From NCBI GenBank assembly GCA_046160825.1, contig JBJXHC010000112.1:1-49044 (forward strand): a stretch of DNA of 49,044 nt, in the 5' to 3' direction. Every line of letters begins with the position of its first letter. Position 1 is the first letter of the stretch. Positions 17,023 through 25,185 of this stretch are shown here, in pieces. The translations under genes and the position numbers were made by a program. This DNA is from JBJXHC01 sp046160825 (GTDB lineage Bacteria; Bacteroidota; Ignavibacteria; UBA10030; UBA6906). The notes below the pieces were generated by a model. It made no database searches, had not been told where the DNA came from, and saw only the letters and a program-made list of their open reading frames with translations.

Positions 17023-17260
17023 CGTGAATTTTATCTGACTCATCAAGAAACAGAGATGGTGCAACTAACCTGTTACTCTATTGGATGATGAGTCAACCCT
17101 CCGGCAAGATGATAGACAAATGTTGTTGAAAAGGAAGTGTATATGGTAGAAGTGCTGGTCAGGGATTTGCGATACTCCATCGCCAGCATAACTGCCACTA
17201 AGCGTTGATAATCAATAAAGCCCGTCTTCATTCTTCTATGAAGCAGGGCTTTTGCTTTTA
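17023..17260 (+). ncRNA. structured leader RNA ending in a terminator, upstream of ribonucleotide reductase
   Basis: The predicted transcript folds in at least two parts. TGACTCATC (17036-17044) pairs perfectly with GATGAGTCA (17087-17095) and encloses a smaller hairpin (AACA/TGTT plus GGT/ACC). TGGTAG (17144-17149) pairs with CTGCCA (17192-17197), and TGCTGG (17153-17158) with CCAGCA (17183-17188). A strong intrinsic terminator follows at 17217-17252, before the coding start at 17314. This is the layout of an attenuator or riboswitch, or of a separate small RNA. I did not find the conserved boxes of the cobalamin riboswitch, which is present elsewhere in this window. Confidence 0.55.
17217..17259 (+). 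terminator. intrinsic terminator in the reductase leader
   Basis: AAAGCCC (17217-17223) pairs with GGGCTTT (17246-17252), and inner CTTCA (17226-17230) with TGAAG (17239-17243). It is followed by TGCTTTT. It lies between promoter and gene, so it must be conditionally read through or end a separate small RNA. Confidence 0.85.
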
Positions 17261-17313
17261 GCTGAACGAATTCTCACGATTCTATTCACCTTAGCCTGAA
17301 GGAACCATTAATT

Positions 17314-19683
17314 ATGGCGCAAAAGGAGACAACCCCCACCACCTCCTTGCGGGTCGCTAAGACCCCCGACATCCAGGCCCAACAGTCTGGCTCTGCACTC
17401 AACGAAACAATCATGGACCTGGCGCTCGATTGCCATGATTATTATGGCGATAACGACCTTGCGGCCGATGTTCTTCGTTCGAAGTACCTCGCTCCCAACG
17501 AACAAGGCCCGATGCACATGTGGAGTCGGATCGCAAAGGCTCTTGCATCTGTTGAAACTGATAAAGAACTCTGGTATAACAAGTTCCTGGAGTTGTTGTT
17601 TGATTTCAAGTTCGTCCCCGGTGGACGCGTTATGCATGGCGCAGGGCGCGAAGAAGCCCGTCGCCGCCCGACACTCTCCAATTGCTACGTTATTCCCATT
17701 GAAGAAGATAGTCTCGAGGGAATCTATCGCTGTATTTCCGAATCGGCAATGGTGTATCGCACCGGTGGGGGTGTGGGAACCGACTTGTCGATCTTGAGGC
17801 CACAGGGTGCAGCCGTCAATGCAACCATCGATCATTCTCCGGGCGCAACAGCATTCATGAACCTGTTCAGCGAAAGCACGAACACCGTTTCGCAAGCCGG
17901 ACGCCGCGGCGCATTGATGCTCACTATCCGTGTCGACCATCCGGATGTCGAGAGCTTCATTACCATCAAGAATGATCGGAATAGAACCAAAGTCCAGTAC
18001 GCCAACATCAGTGTGCTGCTGACCCATGAGTTCATGAAGGCCGTTATGAACGACACGGACTTCGAACTGCGCTGGAATGACAAAGTCTATCGCAAGGTAA
18101 AGGCCAAGGAACTCTGGTTTAAGATCATTAAAAATGCACATGCCTCCGCAGAACCCGGAATTATCTTCTGGGATACGATGAAGGATTACCACAACGTGGA
18201 ATACGCCAACCCGCTCACGAGCACCAATCCGTGCGGCGAGCAGCCGTTGGCCTCATACACGGCCTGCAATCTTGGCAACATCAACCTGTGCAAGTTCGTG
18301 GACGAGAATGGCCAGTTCGATTACAATGAACTGGCAGAAGTGACCCGGATTTCCACACGGTTCATGGACAACGTCATTGACTACAACATGGAAAGCCACG
18401 CTCTTGATAAGATCAAGAAGGCAGTCGGCTCCGACCGCCGTATCGGGCTCGGCATTACCGGTCTGGCCGATGCACTGGTCATGATGAAAATCAAGTATGA
18501 TAGCGATGCAGCATTGGCGGAAGTTGAGAAGATGATGCGGGTGATTCGCGATGAGTCGTACCGGACATCCATCGAGCTTGCCAAGGAAAAGGGCGCCTTC
18601 CCCCTCTTCAACTGGGAAGGATATTCCAAGAGCAAGTTCGTTCAGTCGTTGCCACAGGATATTCAGGACGAGATCAAGAAGCATGGCATCCGGAACAGCA
18701 CAGTCATCACCGTCCCTCCCGTCGGTACAGGCTCCATCGTTGCGCAGACAAGCTCGGGTGTCGAGCCGATCTTCTGCACAAGCTACCGCCGCCGCGTAAA
18801 GAACCACGATGGCGATACGTTCACCGAGTACAAGGTGTTCCATCCACTCGTGAAGAATTTGTTCGGTGGCGATGAGAACCTGCCGGACTACGTAGTGACT
18901 GCTCACGACATCGACCCGTACTTCCGTGTGAAGATGCAGGGCGTTATCCAAAAGTACGTGGATAGCAGCATCTCCTCCACTGTGAATCTGGCGGAAGAAG
19001 TCTCCGTGGAAACTGTGGCTGACATCTACCTGACTGCCTACAAAGCCGGACTCAAAGGCATCACCGTGTATCGTGAAGGAAGCCGCGAAGGCATCTTGCA
19101 GACGGAAGAGTTTGCAAAGAAGAAGGAAGCAGGACAGGCCGCCAAGGTTGAAGAGAAGATCAAAGGCCCACGACAGCGACCGAATGCAACTTTCGGCATT
19201 ACGGAGAGGATAAAGACCGGTGAAGGCTATCTGTATGTCACCATCAATGAAGATGAAGAAGGGTTATGCGAAGTGTTTACCACGATCGGCAAGGCCGGTG
19301 GAAATGCCGCAGCGCAATCCGAAGCAATCAGCCGGCTGATTTCACTGGCGCTGCGCTCGGGTATCGAGGCACGTGAAATTGTGAAGCAGTTGAAAGGCAT
19401 CTCCGGTCCGACGCCCGTATGGGATGGCCAAGGTGGCCAGATTCTCTCCACGCCTGATGGAATCGGCAAGGTGCTGGAACGTTACATTGAAAACCGCGAG
19501 CAACTCAACCATCGCAGCTTCGCATCGGCAACCCCCAAGCCGATGAGCGGCAACCCGATGAAAGCGATGAGTACGGACAGCGGTGAGCCAAGAAGCCAGA
19601 CCGCCTGTCCGGAGTGCGGCACCAACGTCGAGCATGTGAGCGGCTGCGTTGTGTGCTACAATTGCGGGTGGAGTAAGTGCTAA
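17314..19683 (+). CDS. nrdJ: adenosylcobalamin-dependent ribonucleoside-diphosphate reductase (class II)
   Basis: This 789-residue enzyme makes deoxyribonucleotides using coenzyme B12 instead of oxygen. Visible are the TLSNCYVIP segment with a reducible Cys, YRTGGGVGTDLSILRP, the active-site NPCGEQ near residue 305, and VPPVGTGSIVAQTSSGVEPIF. A TSCPD-type domain (ERIKTGEGYLYVTINED...) and a terminal zinc-ribbon with CPECG and CVVCYNCG follow; its cysteines probably re-reduce the active site. GCCTGAAGGAACC precedes the ATG. Expression is probably controlled by the structured leader upstream. The need for B12 matches the riboswitch-controlled uptake genes at 43679-47244. Confidence 0.95.
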   Translation: MAQKETTPTTSLRVAKTPDIQAQQSGSALNETIMDLALDCHDYYGDNDLAADVLRSKYLAPNEQGPMHMWSRIAKALASVETDKELWYNKFLELLFDFKFVPGGRVMHGAGREEARRRPTLSNCYVIPIEEDSLEGIYRCISESAMVYRTGGGVGTDLSILRPQGAAVNATIDHSPGATAFMNLFSESTNTVSQAGRRGALMLTIRVDHPDVESFITIKNDRNRTKVQYANISVLLTHEFMKAVMNDTDFELRWNDKVYRKVKAKELWFKIIKNAHASAEPGIIFWDTMKDYHNVEYANPLTSTNPCGEQPLASYTACNLGNINLCKFVDENGQFDYNELAEVTRISTRFMDNVIDYNMESHALDKIKKAVGSDRRIGLGITGLADALVMMKIKYDSDAALAEVEKMMRVIRDESYRTSIELAKEKGAFPLFNWEGYSKSKFVQSLPQDIQDEIKKHGIRNSTVITVPPVGTGSIVAQTSSGVEPIFCTSYRRRVKNHDGDTFTEYKVFHPLVKNLFGGDENLPDYVVTAHDIDPYFRVKMQGVIQKYVDSSISSTVNLAEEVSVETVADIYLTAYKAGLKGITVYREGSREGILQTEEFAKKKEAGQAAKVEEKIKGPRQRPNATFGITERIKTGEGYLYVTINEDEEGLCEVFTTIGKAGGNAAAQSEAISRLISLALRSGIEAREIVKQLKGISGPTPVWDGQGGQILSTPDGIGKVLERYIENREQLNHRSFASATPKPMSGNPMKAMSTDSGEPRSQTACPECGTNVEHVSGCVVCYNCGWSKC

Positions 19684-19685
19684 AC

Positions 19686-19815
19686 TTGTAAGGGCAACGT
19701 AACGTCGCCCTTACAAAGCAATATCCCTCTCTTTTACTGCCGTAGGGGCGACTCGCCGAGTCGCCCCTACAAGAACCTCCAACACAAACCCCCGCTCATG
19801 TTTGGGCGGGGGTTT
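19686..19815. repeat. block of three palindromes (block 1); last one terminates nrdJ
   Basis: Three hairpins follow the nrdJ stop: TTGTAAGGGC/GCCCTTACAA (19686-19716), a near-perfect 14-base stem GTAGGGGCGACTCG/CGAGTCGCCCCTAC (19742-19770) and AAACCCCCGC/GCGGGGGTTT (19786-19815). The third is followed by CTATT and likely serves as the nrdJ terminator. The same three hairpins in the same order recur at 21816-21935. Confidence 0.8.
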
Positions 19816-19822
19816 CTATTCC

Positions 19823-19851
19823 TTGACTTCAGTACACCTTCTTTCTATCTT
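19823..19851 (+). promoter_or_regulatory. promoter of lipoprotein gene A
   Basis: TTGACT (19823-19828), 17 bases, TATCTT (19846-19851). It places transcription start near 19858 and so excludes the longer open frame beginning at 19802. Confidence 0.7.
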
Positions 19852-19891
19852 TGCATCAGGGTTTGTTATTCCAATCCAAACGGATAGCTCA

Positions 19892-20722
19892 ATGAAGTCA
19901 GCATCAATTCTTGCCGTGGCAATACTTGCCGTTTTGGGGTGCAACAAGGAAGACGAACATTCCCCAACAGGAGAAACACAACTCCTTGGAGCGATATCCA
20001 TCGCTCTGCAAACACTCCCATCGGATGTCATACAAGTGCGTGCCCGCATAACGCGCAACGGATTTGCCACCCAGGAAACGCAGCTTAGCGGAACAACAAG
20101 TGGCTTCGCGAGTGTACCGATCGGTGTATGGAAGCTGAGAGTAACCGGCCTTGACACCAGCGGAGCGGCAATCTACTCAGATCAGGAGGATGTGGATGTT
20201 CAACATCTGTTGGTTGCTCTCGCCACACTTGATTTGGTTCCTTTTGTCACCAACGGCAGCTTCGAGATAGGACCACCGGTCGGGACATATCTCCCGCTTG
20301 ACTCAGGCTCCACAGCAATTCAGAACTGGACTGTTTCGCGTGGCCAACTCGACTACGTTACAGTTTGGTCGAGTTACCACGGGAAACGAAGCCTTGATAT
20401 GCACGGAACGCCCGGCATTGGCGGTATCAGGCAGACGATTACAACAATCAAAGGAAAAACATACCAGGTACGGTTTGCGCTTGCTGGTAATCCCGAGGGA
20501 TCGCCAGCGATCAAGACGCTCGGCATTAGCGCCGGTGGTCCCTCATCGCAGTTCATATTTGATACTACCGGAAGGACTTTCCAGAATATGGGATGGACAA
20601 CGGTCTCATGGGAGTTTGTTGCGCTCGGGACACAAACGACACTTGAATTCTATAGCCTTAGCACGACTTCCACCAGCTATGGGCCAGCAATTGACAACGT
20701 CTCTGTTGCGGAGATCGACTGA
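19892..20722 (+). CDS. lipoprotein with choice-of-anchor C / DUF642-like domain (copy A)
   Basis: The 276-residue product has a lipobox ending AVLGC (Cys17). A short Ig-like domain (VRARITRNGFATQETQL, with a VPIGVWKLRVTGLD strand) precedes a C-terminal choice-of-anchor C / DUF642-like beta domain: NGSFEIGPPVG, AIQNWTVSRGQLDYV, SLDMHGTPGIGGIRQTI, YQVRFALAGNP and YGPAIDNVSV. These domains are carbohydrate- or cell-surface-associated, and this one is probably displayed on the outer membrane. A paralogue with the same layout follows at 20889. This copy has a shorter linker before the C-terminal domain. Function unknown. Confidence 0.85.
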   Translation: MKSASILAVAILAVLGCNKEDEHSPTGETQLLGAISIALQTLPSDVIQVRARITRNGFATQETQLSGTTSGFASVPIGVWKLRVTGLDTSGAAIYSDQEDVDVQHLLVALATLDLVPFVTNGSFEIGPPVGTYLPLDSGSTAIQNWTVSRGQLDYVTVWSSYHGKRSLDMHGTPGIGGIRQTITTIKGKTYQVRFALAGNPEGSPAIKTLGISAGGPSSQFIFDTTGRTFQNMGWTTVSWEFVALGTQTTLEFYSLSTTSTSYGPAIDNVSVAEID

Positions 20723-20782
20723 TTGTTACACGTCTGAAAGCACCATGTTCCCTGCCGTTGGGGTACCGCTTCAGTCTCTTTC

Positions 20783-20811
20783 TTGACTCCCGTCCCCTCT
20801 TTCCCTATCTT
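20783..20811 (+). promoter_or_regulatory. promoter of lipoprotein gene B
   Basis: TTGACT (20783-20788), 17 bases, TATCTT (20806-20811), nearly the same as the promoter of copy A, so promoter and gene were duplicated together. Confidence 0.7.
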
Positions 20812-20888
20812 TTTACAGACAGTATCAACTCCCCTATGTCTCTTCAGCAGTTCTTACGATCAACCATATTCCAACCAGCGAGGCACGT

Positions 20889-21794
20889 ATGAAAGCACTT
20901 ATCTGTCTCTTCGTTCTCATATTCGTTCTTGCTATCTCCGGTTGCAACGATGGCGGCACGCAGAATCCAATTGAGACACCACAACAGCAGGCAGGTCAGG
21001 TATCGCTGTCCTTCTCCTCTCCTCCTCCCGGCATTGTGCAGGTGGTAGCGCGTATTACGCGCCAGGGATTTGCTCCACGCGAAATTCAACTCAATATTTC
21101 TGATTCCACACAGAGCGCAACCGGCGGTTTCGATGATGTTCCCGCAGGTATATGGCACTTGAGGGTAACGGCTCTCAATGACAGCGGCCATGCTCAATAT
21201 GCCGGCGAGACAGACGTCAATGTGATACCCGGACAGACCGCAAGCATCACGTTACACCTCGTGCCAACGAGTGGTGGCATCGACATCGTCGTAACGTGGG
21301 GAAATGGTCCAAGCGGCGCGTTCATCAACGGAAGCTTTGAAATTGGACCATGGGTCGGAACATATCTTCCATTGAACCCTGGGTCAACAGCGATTCAGGG
21401 CTGGATCGTGACCCGTGGTGCAATTGACTACGTCACCGTATGGAGCAACCACCACGGGACGAAAGGCATTGATTTGAATGCCACACCGAGCGTCGGCGGC
21501 ATTGCCCAGGCATTTGCGACTACTGCCGGACACACCTACCGCGTGCGTTTCGCGTTTGCCGGCAACCCGGAGGGTTTGCCTTTGGTCAAAACAATGATTG
21601 TGACCGCAGCGGGCCAATCGTCACAATTTACATTTGACGTCACCGGCAGGTCATTCACCAATATGGGTTGGCAGGTGATGACGTGGGATTTCATCGCGTC
21701 ATCATCACAAACGACGCTCGAGTTCTACAACGCAGACTCGATCTCAACCAGTTATGGTCCGGCAATTGACGACGTCTCTGTTGTGGCACTATAG
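20889..21794 (+). CDS. lipoprotein with choice-of-anchor C / DUF642-like domain (copy B)
   Basis: The 301-residue product has lipobox AISGC (Cys19), an Ig-like N-terminal domain (VVARITRQGFAPREIQL, VPAGIWHLRVTALND) and a DUF642-like C-terminal domain (INGSFEIGPWVG, AIQGWIVTRGAIDYV, GTKGIDLNATPSVGGIAQAF, YGPAIDDVSV). It is clearly a tandem paralogue of copy A with its own similar promoter. A longer linker (TLHLVPTSGGIDIVVTWGNG) separates the domains. Probably an outer-surface lipoprotein. Palindrome block 2 follows its stop. Confidence 0.85.
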   Translation: MKALICLFVLIFVLAISGCNDGGTQNPIETPQQQAGQVSLSFSSPPPGIVQVVARITRQGFAPREIQLNISDSTQSATGGFDDVPAGIWHLRVTALNDSGHAQYAGETDVNVIPGQTASITLHLVPTSGGIDIVVTWGNGPSGAFINGSFEIGPWVGTYLPLNPGSTAIQGWIVTRGAIDYVTVWSNHHGTKGIDLNATPSVGGIAQAFATTAGHTYRVRFAFAGNPEGLPLVKTMIVTAAGQSSQFTFDVTGRSFTNMGWQVMTWDFIASSSQTTLEFYNADSISTSYGPAIDDVSVVAL

Positions 21795-21815
21795 CAGGCA
21801 GTGCATCCTCTAACC

Positions 21816-21966
21816 GCAAGGGGCAACGTAAACCTCGCCCCTTGCAAAGAAAATATCCATCTCGTGTTTCCCACCGTAGGGGCGACTCGGCGAGTCGCCC
21901 TACAATAACCCCCGCTCATGTTTGGACGGGGTGTTGTGGTTAAGGCGACGTAACGCTGCCCTGCAA
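21816..21966. repeat. block of palindromes (block 2), similar to block 1
   Basis: Hairpins GCAAGGGGC/GCCCCTTGC (21816-21845), GTAGGGGCGACTCG paired with a one-base-shorter partner (21876-21903) and a decayed ACCCCCGC.../ACGGGGTGTT (about 21907-21935) match block 1 in order and spacing. A partial extra copy with GGCGACGTAACGCTGCCC follows. Stem changes between the first hairpins of the two blocks are matched on both arms. Confidence 0.75.
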
Positions 21967-21983
21967 GCATCCTCATAAACACA

Positions 21984-22012
21984 AAAGCCCCACCCTGCTC
22001 GGGTGAGGCTTT
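21984..22012 (-). terminator. terminator of the thioredoxin-like gene
   Basis: AAAGCCCCACCC (21984-21995) and GGGTGAGGCTTT (22001-22012) form a 12-base stem with one mismatch. On the minus strand it is followed by TTGTGTTT, just beyond the stop of the gene at 22037. Confidence 0.8.
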
Positions 22013-22036
22013 GTTATTACATACTGTCCTTGAATC

Positions 22037-22555
22037 TTACAGATGTTCTGTCACGAATTTTTCGAAGTCTGCTTTGCTCATCATACCAACGTGCTTGGCA
22101 GCGAGGTTGCCTTCCTTATCCACGATGAATGTCGTCGGGATGCCTTCGATGCCGCCATACGCAACGGCAAGATCTCCATCACCTATGACCACGGGATAAT
22201 TGATCCGGGATTTTTCAATGTAGGGCCTCACCACGCTCCAGCCTTCCTGATCAAGTGAGACGCCGACGATCTCCAGTCCCTTCCCTTTGTACTGGTTATA
22301 CACTTCCATGAACGCAGGGATTTCGCGCCTACAGGGTCCGCACCACGTTGCCCAGAAGTTCACCACCACCACTTTACCCTTCAGCTTTGCAAGCTCAACG
22401 GTCTTCCCATCGGCATCCTTGAGGATGAAGTTCGGTGCAGCGGTCAGGTCGCTGTTTTTCGTCTTGGCCTTCCCCTTGTCACCGGCATATGCCGTCACAG
22501 CAAGGGCCATCAGTACGACTATAAGTGTTGAAAGAGAAAGAAATCTGTTCTTCAT
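22037..22555 (-). CDS. TlpA/ResA-like thioredoxin-fold protein
   Basis: This 172-residue secreted protein has a signal peptide (MKNRFLSLST...AYAG), an AhpC-TSA/Redoxin domain beginning APNFILKDADGK, the redox site WCGPC (residues 71-75) and a cis-proline GIPTTF loop. Such proteins reduce disulfides in the periplasm, often for cytochrome c assembly. The ATG at 22555 is directly behind AAGGAGATTT; the frame continues to 22621 without support. It follows the DUF2652 gene at a short distance and ends in a strong terminator. Confidence 0.93.
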   Translation of the reverse strand: MKNRFLSLSTLIVVLMALAVTAYAGDKGKAKTKNSDLTAAPNFILKDADGKTVELAKLKGKVVVVNFWATWCGPCRREIPAFMEVYNQYKGKGLEIVGVSLDQEGWSVVRPYIEKSRINYPVVIGDGDLAVAYGGIEGIPTTFIVDKEGNLAAKHVGMMSKADFEKFVTEHL

Positions 22556-22621
22556 AAATCTCCTTGTTGGATTGATATTTCCATACCAAGTATAACACTT
22601 TCTTTTGAATTTTGTTTCCAC

Positions 22622-23365
22622 TCAGGCAGGGAAATTATTGAATGCCCCCTTGATCCTGCTGATTCTGAGGAAATCAAGGACAAAACCCAAAGAAAGCCAC
22701 ATCCGCCAGGAGGTTTTCTCGCTGAAGGAAGCGGGTTGGGTTACACTCTCCGCCTCTTCTGCCCGGTGGGGAAGTTGAGCGGGATAAAAAACCAGGGTTT
22801 CAACGTCACCCACTCCTTCGAACGACTCCAGTCGTCGCTCCGGTTCAAGGCCATAGAAATCGTGAATTCTCTCATAGACCGGGTTTGTCATCATCACGTA
22901 TTCTTTGGAGGGAACGGAGTTCTTCAACATCCGGTGGACGAGGATAACATCCATTCCGAAGAGCTTCTCAAACCGGTCGATCTTCTCGACTGCGACTTCG
23001 CCGACATGGACGACTTGTTTCAGCTTCAAATCGTGAACATGGTCGCAGGCGTCGCACACGCACGTCTTCACGTTGTTGATCGCATCCATTTCCTTCTTGA
23101 AGGCGGCAAAAAACTTTACCATCTGCTCCTTCACCTGCGTTGTCACTTTCTCCATATCCTTCTCGGATGACAAGGCATAGAAAAACACTGCGTCGCCTTC
23201 CAATTCAGCAACCTTCAACGGAGGTCTTGCAGTCTGCATAAGTGATTTGAGCAGACGGATGACGATCTGCTTGGCGTGGTTCACGGAAATAACATGCTGA
23301 CGCATGAAGTTCGTGAATCCACTAATGTCCGCAACGAGAAGAACAGCTTTGGTCGTATCGCTCAT
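22622..23365 (-). CDS. DUF2652 protein with nucleotidyl-cyclase-like fold
   Basis: This 247-residue cytoplasmic protein begins VLLVADISGFTNFM and has an ELEGDAVFFY strand, matching the first metal-binding Asp and the beta-hairpin of class III adenylate/guanylate cyclases. A CVCDACDHVHDLKLK segment could bind metal. The family is known as DUF2652; members are usually annotated as cyclase-like without proven activity. It precedes the thioredoxin-like gene by 66 bases on the same strand and may be cotranscribed. Confidence 0.8.
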   Translation of the reverse strand: MSDTTKAVLLVADISGFTNFMRQHVISVNHAKQIVIRLLKSLMQTARPPLKVAELEGDAVFFYALSSEKDMEKVTTQVKEQMVKFFAAFKKEMDAINNVKTCVCDACDHVHDLKLKQVVHVGEVAVEKIDRFEKLFGMDVILVHRMLKNSVPSKEYVMMTNPVYERIHDFYGLEPERRLESFEGVGDVETLVFYPAQLPHRAEEAESVTQPASFSEKTSWRMWLSLGFVLDFLRISRIKGAFNNFPA

Positions 23366-23458
23366 AGGTTAGTCAATAAGTCATTGGTTAATTGCTGATT
23401 ACCCTAACACGGATTCTGGATTCTCCAGCTTCCGCCTATTGCTGATTGTTCATGCTCA
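23366..23458. repeat. low-complexity intergenic stretch
   Basis: This gap contains GTCAATAAGTCATTGGTTAATTGCTGATTACC-like text and CGGATTCTGGATTCTC, the same style of short-word sequence found in other gaps of the window. No gene or terminator is seen. Confidence 0.4.
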
Positions 23459-24448
23459 TTACGTTCTTAAAAGGAACCTTCCCTCCTCATCCCACCGCCA
23501 GATTCCATTCTTTCGATTGAGATGAACACCACCCAACCAGTGATCAATGCCATTGATCTCAATCCAATCGGCTTCGCGTTTGAACAATGCCTTTCCGAAA
23601 TGTGTGAGCTGAAAACTTGCCTCACGGAATCTCCCCGATCGCAACGGAAAAGTCTCTTTCTCCAGTCCGACCATCTTGAGCGCTGGGGTGGCTCCACCGG
23701 CAAGTCTTTTCAACTCCGCCCAACACTGATAATCACCAAGTCCGTCTGTGTCATTGTTCGATATCCCCTCATACACTTCATTGAACGAGACACAACCGGT
23801 GGAAAGAAGTTCGAGGATCCGGTTTTCTATTCTCCCGAGACCATTCCGTGTGGAAGGAAAGCGTTCGAGATGGCGGAGGAGTACATCTTTGACGAACGGC
23901 AATGCGGATGTGTTGAAATCCACAGCGCGTTCCAGCGTCATCGGATCCGGTGAACAATACGCAATCCAGGCCCGCGATCCCAACGCAAGGTGTGCATCGG
24001 TGAGCGGAGTGCGTTGGTCAAAGAACGCCCGCATGGACTTCGAGTCCAACGAGCCAATGCCGGATTGCAAATGCAGGTCCGGATGTTTCTCCAGCCCGAC
24101 GATACTTAGTCTGACTGATTCATGCTTGCGCGTGGAGAACCAGTGCAGCAAATACCAAAGGTTCACCTGACAGAAGAGATCCCTGTCGAACCAGAGGATC
24201 ACTTCCTCGTGATCAATAAAGGAATGCAACGATTCGATTTGTCTCTGGAGATCATACCGGCAGTGATCCGGATCGGCCTCATAGGCTTCACTGAGGTGTT
24301 TTGTCCGGATGTCGATCCATTGCGTAAGAGGTAATCCTTCGGGTGTCGGACCAGTCATGAGTGATTCACGCCAAGGGACAACAACTCCGCCAACATCAGA
24401 ATGACGGACAAGTTCGGCGGCAGCATCACCATTCAAAATATGGAGCAT
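23459..24448 (-). CDS. DUF1835 domain protein
   Basis: This 329-residue protein begins MLHILNGDAAAELVRHSDVGGVVVPWRESLMTGP, the hallmark of DUF1835, and has a VILWFDRDLFCQVNLWYLL segment and a C-terminal DUF3658-like helical region. Its biochemical role is unknown. ATG at 24448 fits the family start; the longer frame to 24547 overlaps the tiny membrane-protein gene and is rejected. It is the last of a five-gene cluster (26508 to 23459). Confidence 0.85.
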   Translation of the reverse strand: MLHILNGDAAAELVRHSDVGGVVVPWRESLMTGPTPEGLPLTQWIDIRTKHLSEAYEADPDHCRYDLQRQIESLHSFIDHEEVILWFDRDLFCQVNLWYLLHWFSTRKHESVRLSIVGLEKHPDLHLQSGIGSLDSKSMRAFFDQRTPLTDAHLALGSRAWIAYCSPDPMTLERAVDFNTSALPFVKDVLLRHLERFPSTRNGLGRIENRILELLSTGCVSFNEVYEGISNNDTDGLGDYQCWAELKRLAGGATPALKMVGLEKETFPLRSGRFREASFQLTHFGKALFKREADWIEINGIDHWLGGVHLNRKNGIWRWDEEGRFLLRT

Positions 24449-24459
24449 ACGTGAGGACG

Positions 24460-24624
24460 TTAACGAATGAAAACGTAGTAGGCAACATACAGCCAGGAGA
24501 ACAAGCCGTGAATAATTGCCCAGAGCACGGAATTGTTGACCGACCAACTGATGGCGATTGCCAGTGCGCTGCCAAATGAAATTCCGTTGCGGACAACTTC
24601 AGTACGCATTTGTGTCATTGCCAT
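24460..24624 (-). CDS. small membrane protein, 54 residues
   Basis: The ATG at 24624 is preceded by AAGGAAGTAACAC. The product has a short polar N-terminus with methionines and arginines, one helix around GSALAIAISWSVNNSVLW and a second around AIIHGLFSWLYVAYYVFI, so it probably spans the inner membrane once or twice. It sits three bases after the lipoprotein stop and 11 bases before the DUF1835 start, inside a compact gene run, which supports a real gene. I do not recognise a named family. Confidence 0.75.
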   Translation of the reverse strand: MAMTQMRTEVVRNGISFGSALAIAISWSVNNSVLWAIIHGLFSWLYVAYYVFIR

Positions 24625-24627
24625 GTG

Positions 24628-25185
24628 TTACTTCCTTTCCTGGCGTTTGGTCTCTGAATTATTGGAAGGCGCCGTCACATTGTCTGAAAAGGTGTGAATC
24701 TCACGCACACCCGCAACCGCTCCGGTGAACATACCGATGATTCCCCCTGCAACTCCGAATCCTAATCCCGTATGAACAACAGAGACGGAAGCATCTTGCA
24801 GGAAAAACGCGAACTCGCTAAGGGTCAGTCCGACGAGAACGCCCGCGCCGGTCCCAATCACGAAACCATATCCCAACCCGCGCAAGAGACCTTTGGAACG
24901 ATTCCTTGCTTCTATCTGCGCCACGTGAGAGATGGGTACAGACTCAATGCTATCACTCCCATACTCAAGATAAAAAACTGAATCATCCTGGACACGGATC
25001 AGACCTGCATTGACCGTCTCTCCATCCGCCAGCACCATCTTTGCCTTTTTTCCCTCAAATCTCTTCTCCAGTTTTTCCTCACCGCGGGTATCAAGCGGCA
25101 ATCGATACACGTTCCTCTCGGTACCGCATCCTGAGAGAATCACGCTTATGAAAAACAGTGTTCCAATATGCGTTTTGGGATTCAT
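24628..25185 (-). CDS. lipoprotein with glycine-zipper membrane segments
   Basis: The 185-residue product has lipobox VILSGC (Cys20), a soluble part with a possible SH3-like or PRC-like strand pattern (KMVLADGETVNAGLIRVQDDSVFYLE), and a C-terminal half with two glycine-rich hydrophobic segments (GLLRGLGYGFVIGTGAGVLVG and GLGFGVAGGIIGMFTGAVAG). Similar proteins occur widely in Bacteroidota as unnamed lipoproteins. The ATG at 25185 overlaps the methyltransferase stop as ATGA behind GCGAGGAAACA. Confidence 0.82.
   Translation of the reverse strand: MNPKTHIGTLFFISVILSGCGTERNVYRLPLDTRGEEKLEKRFEGKKAKMVLADGETVNAGLIRVQDDSVFYLEYGSDSIESVPISHVAQIEARNRSKGLLRGLGYGFVIGTGAGVLVGLTLSEFAFFLQDASVSVVHTGLGFGVAGGIIGMFTGAVAGVREIHTFSDNVTAPSNNSETKRQERK

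Noticed and set aside
17101..17220. Cobalamin riboswitch before the B12-dependent reductase
   Set aside because: Neither the CCGCAACTG-type core nor the GACCTGCC-type B12 box is present, in contrast to the clear aptamer at 46994-47182. Kept only as an unidentified leader.
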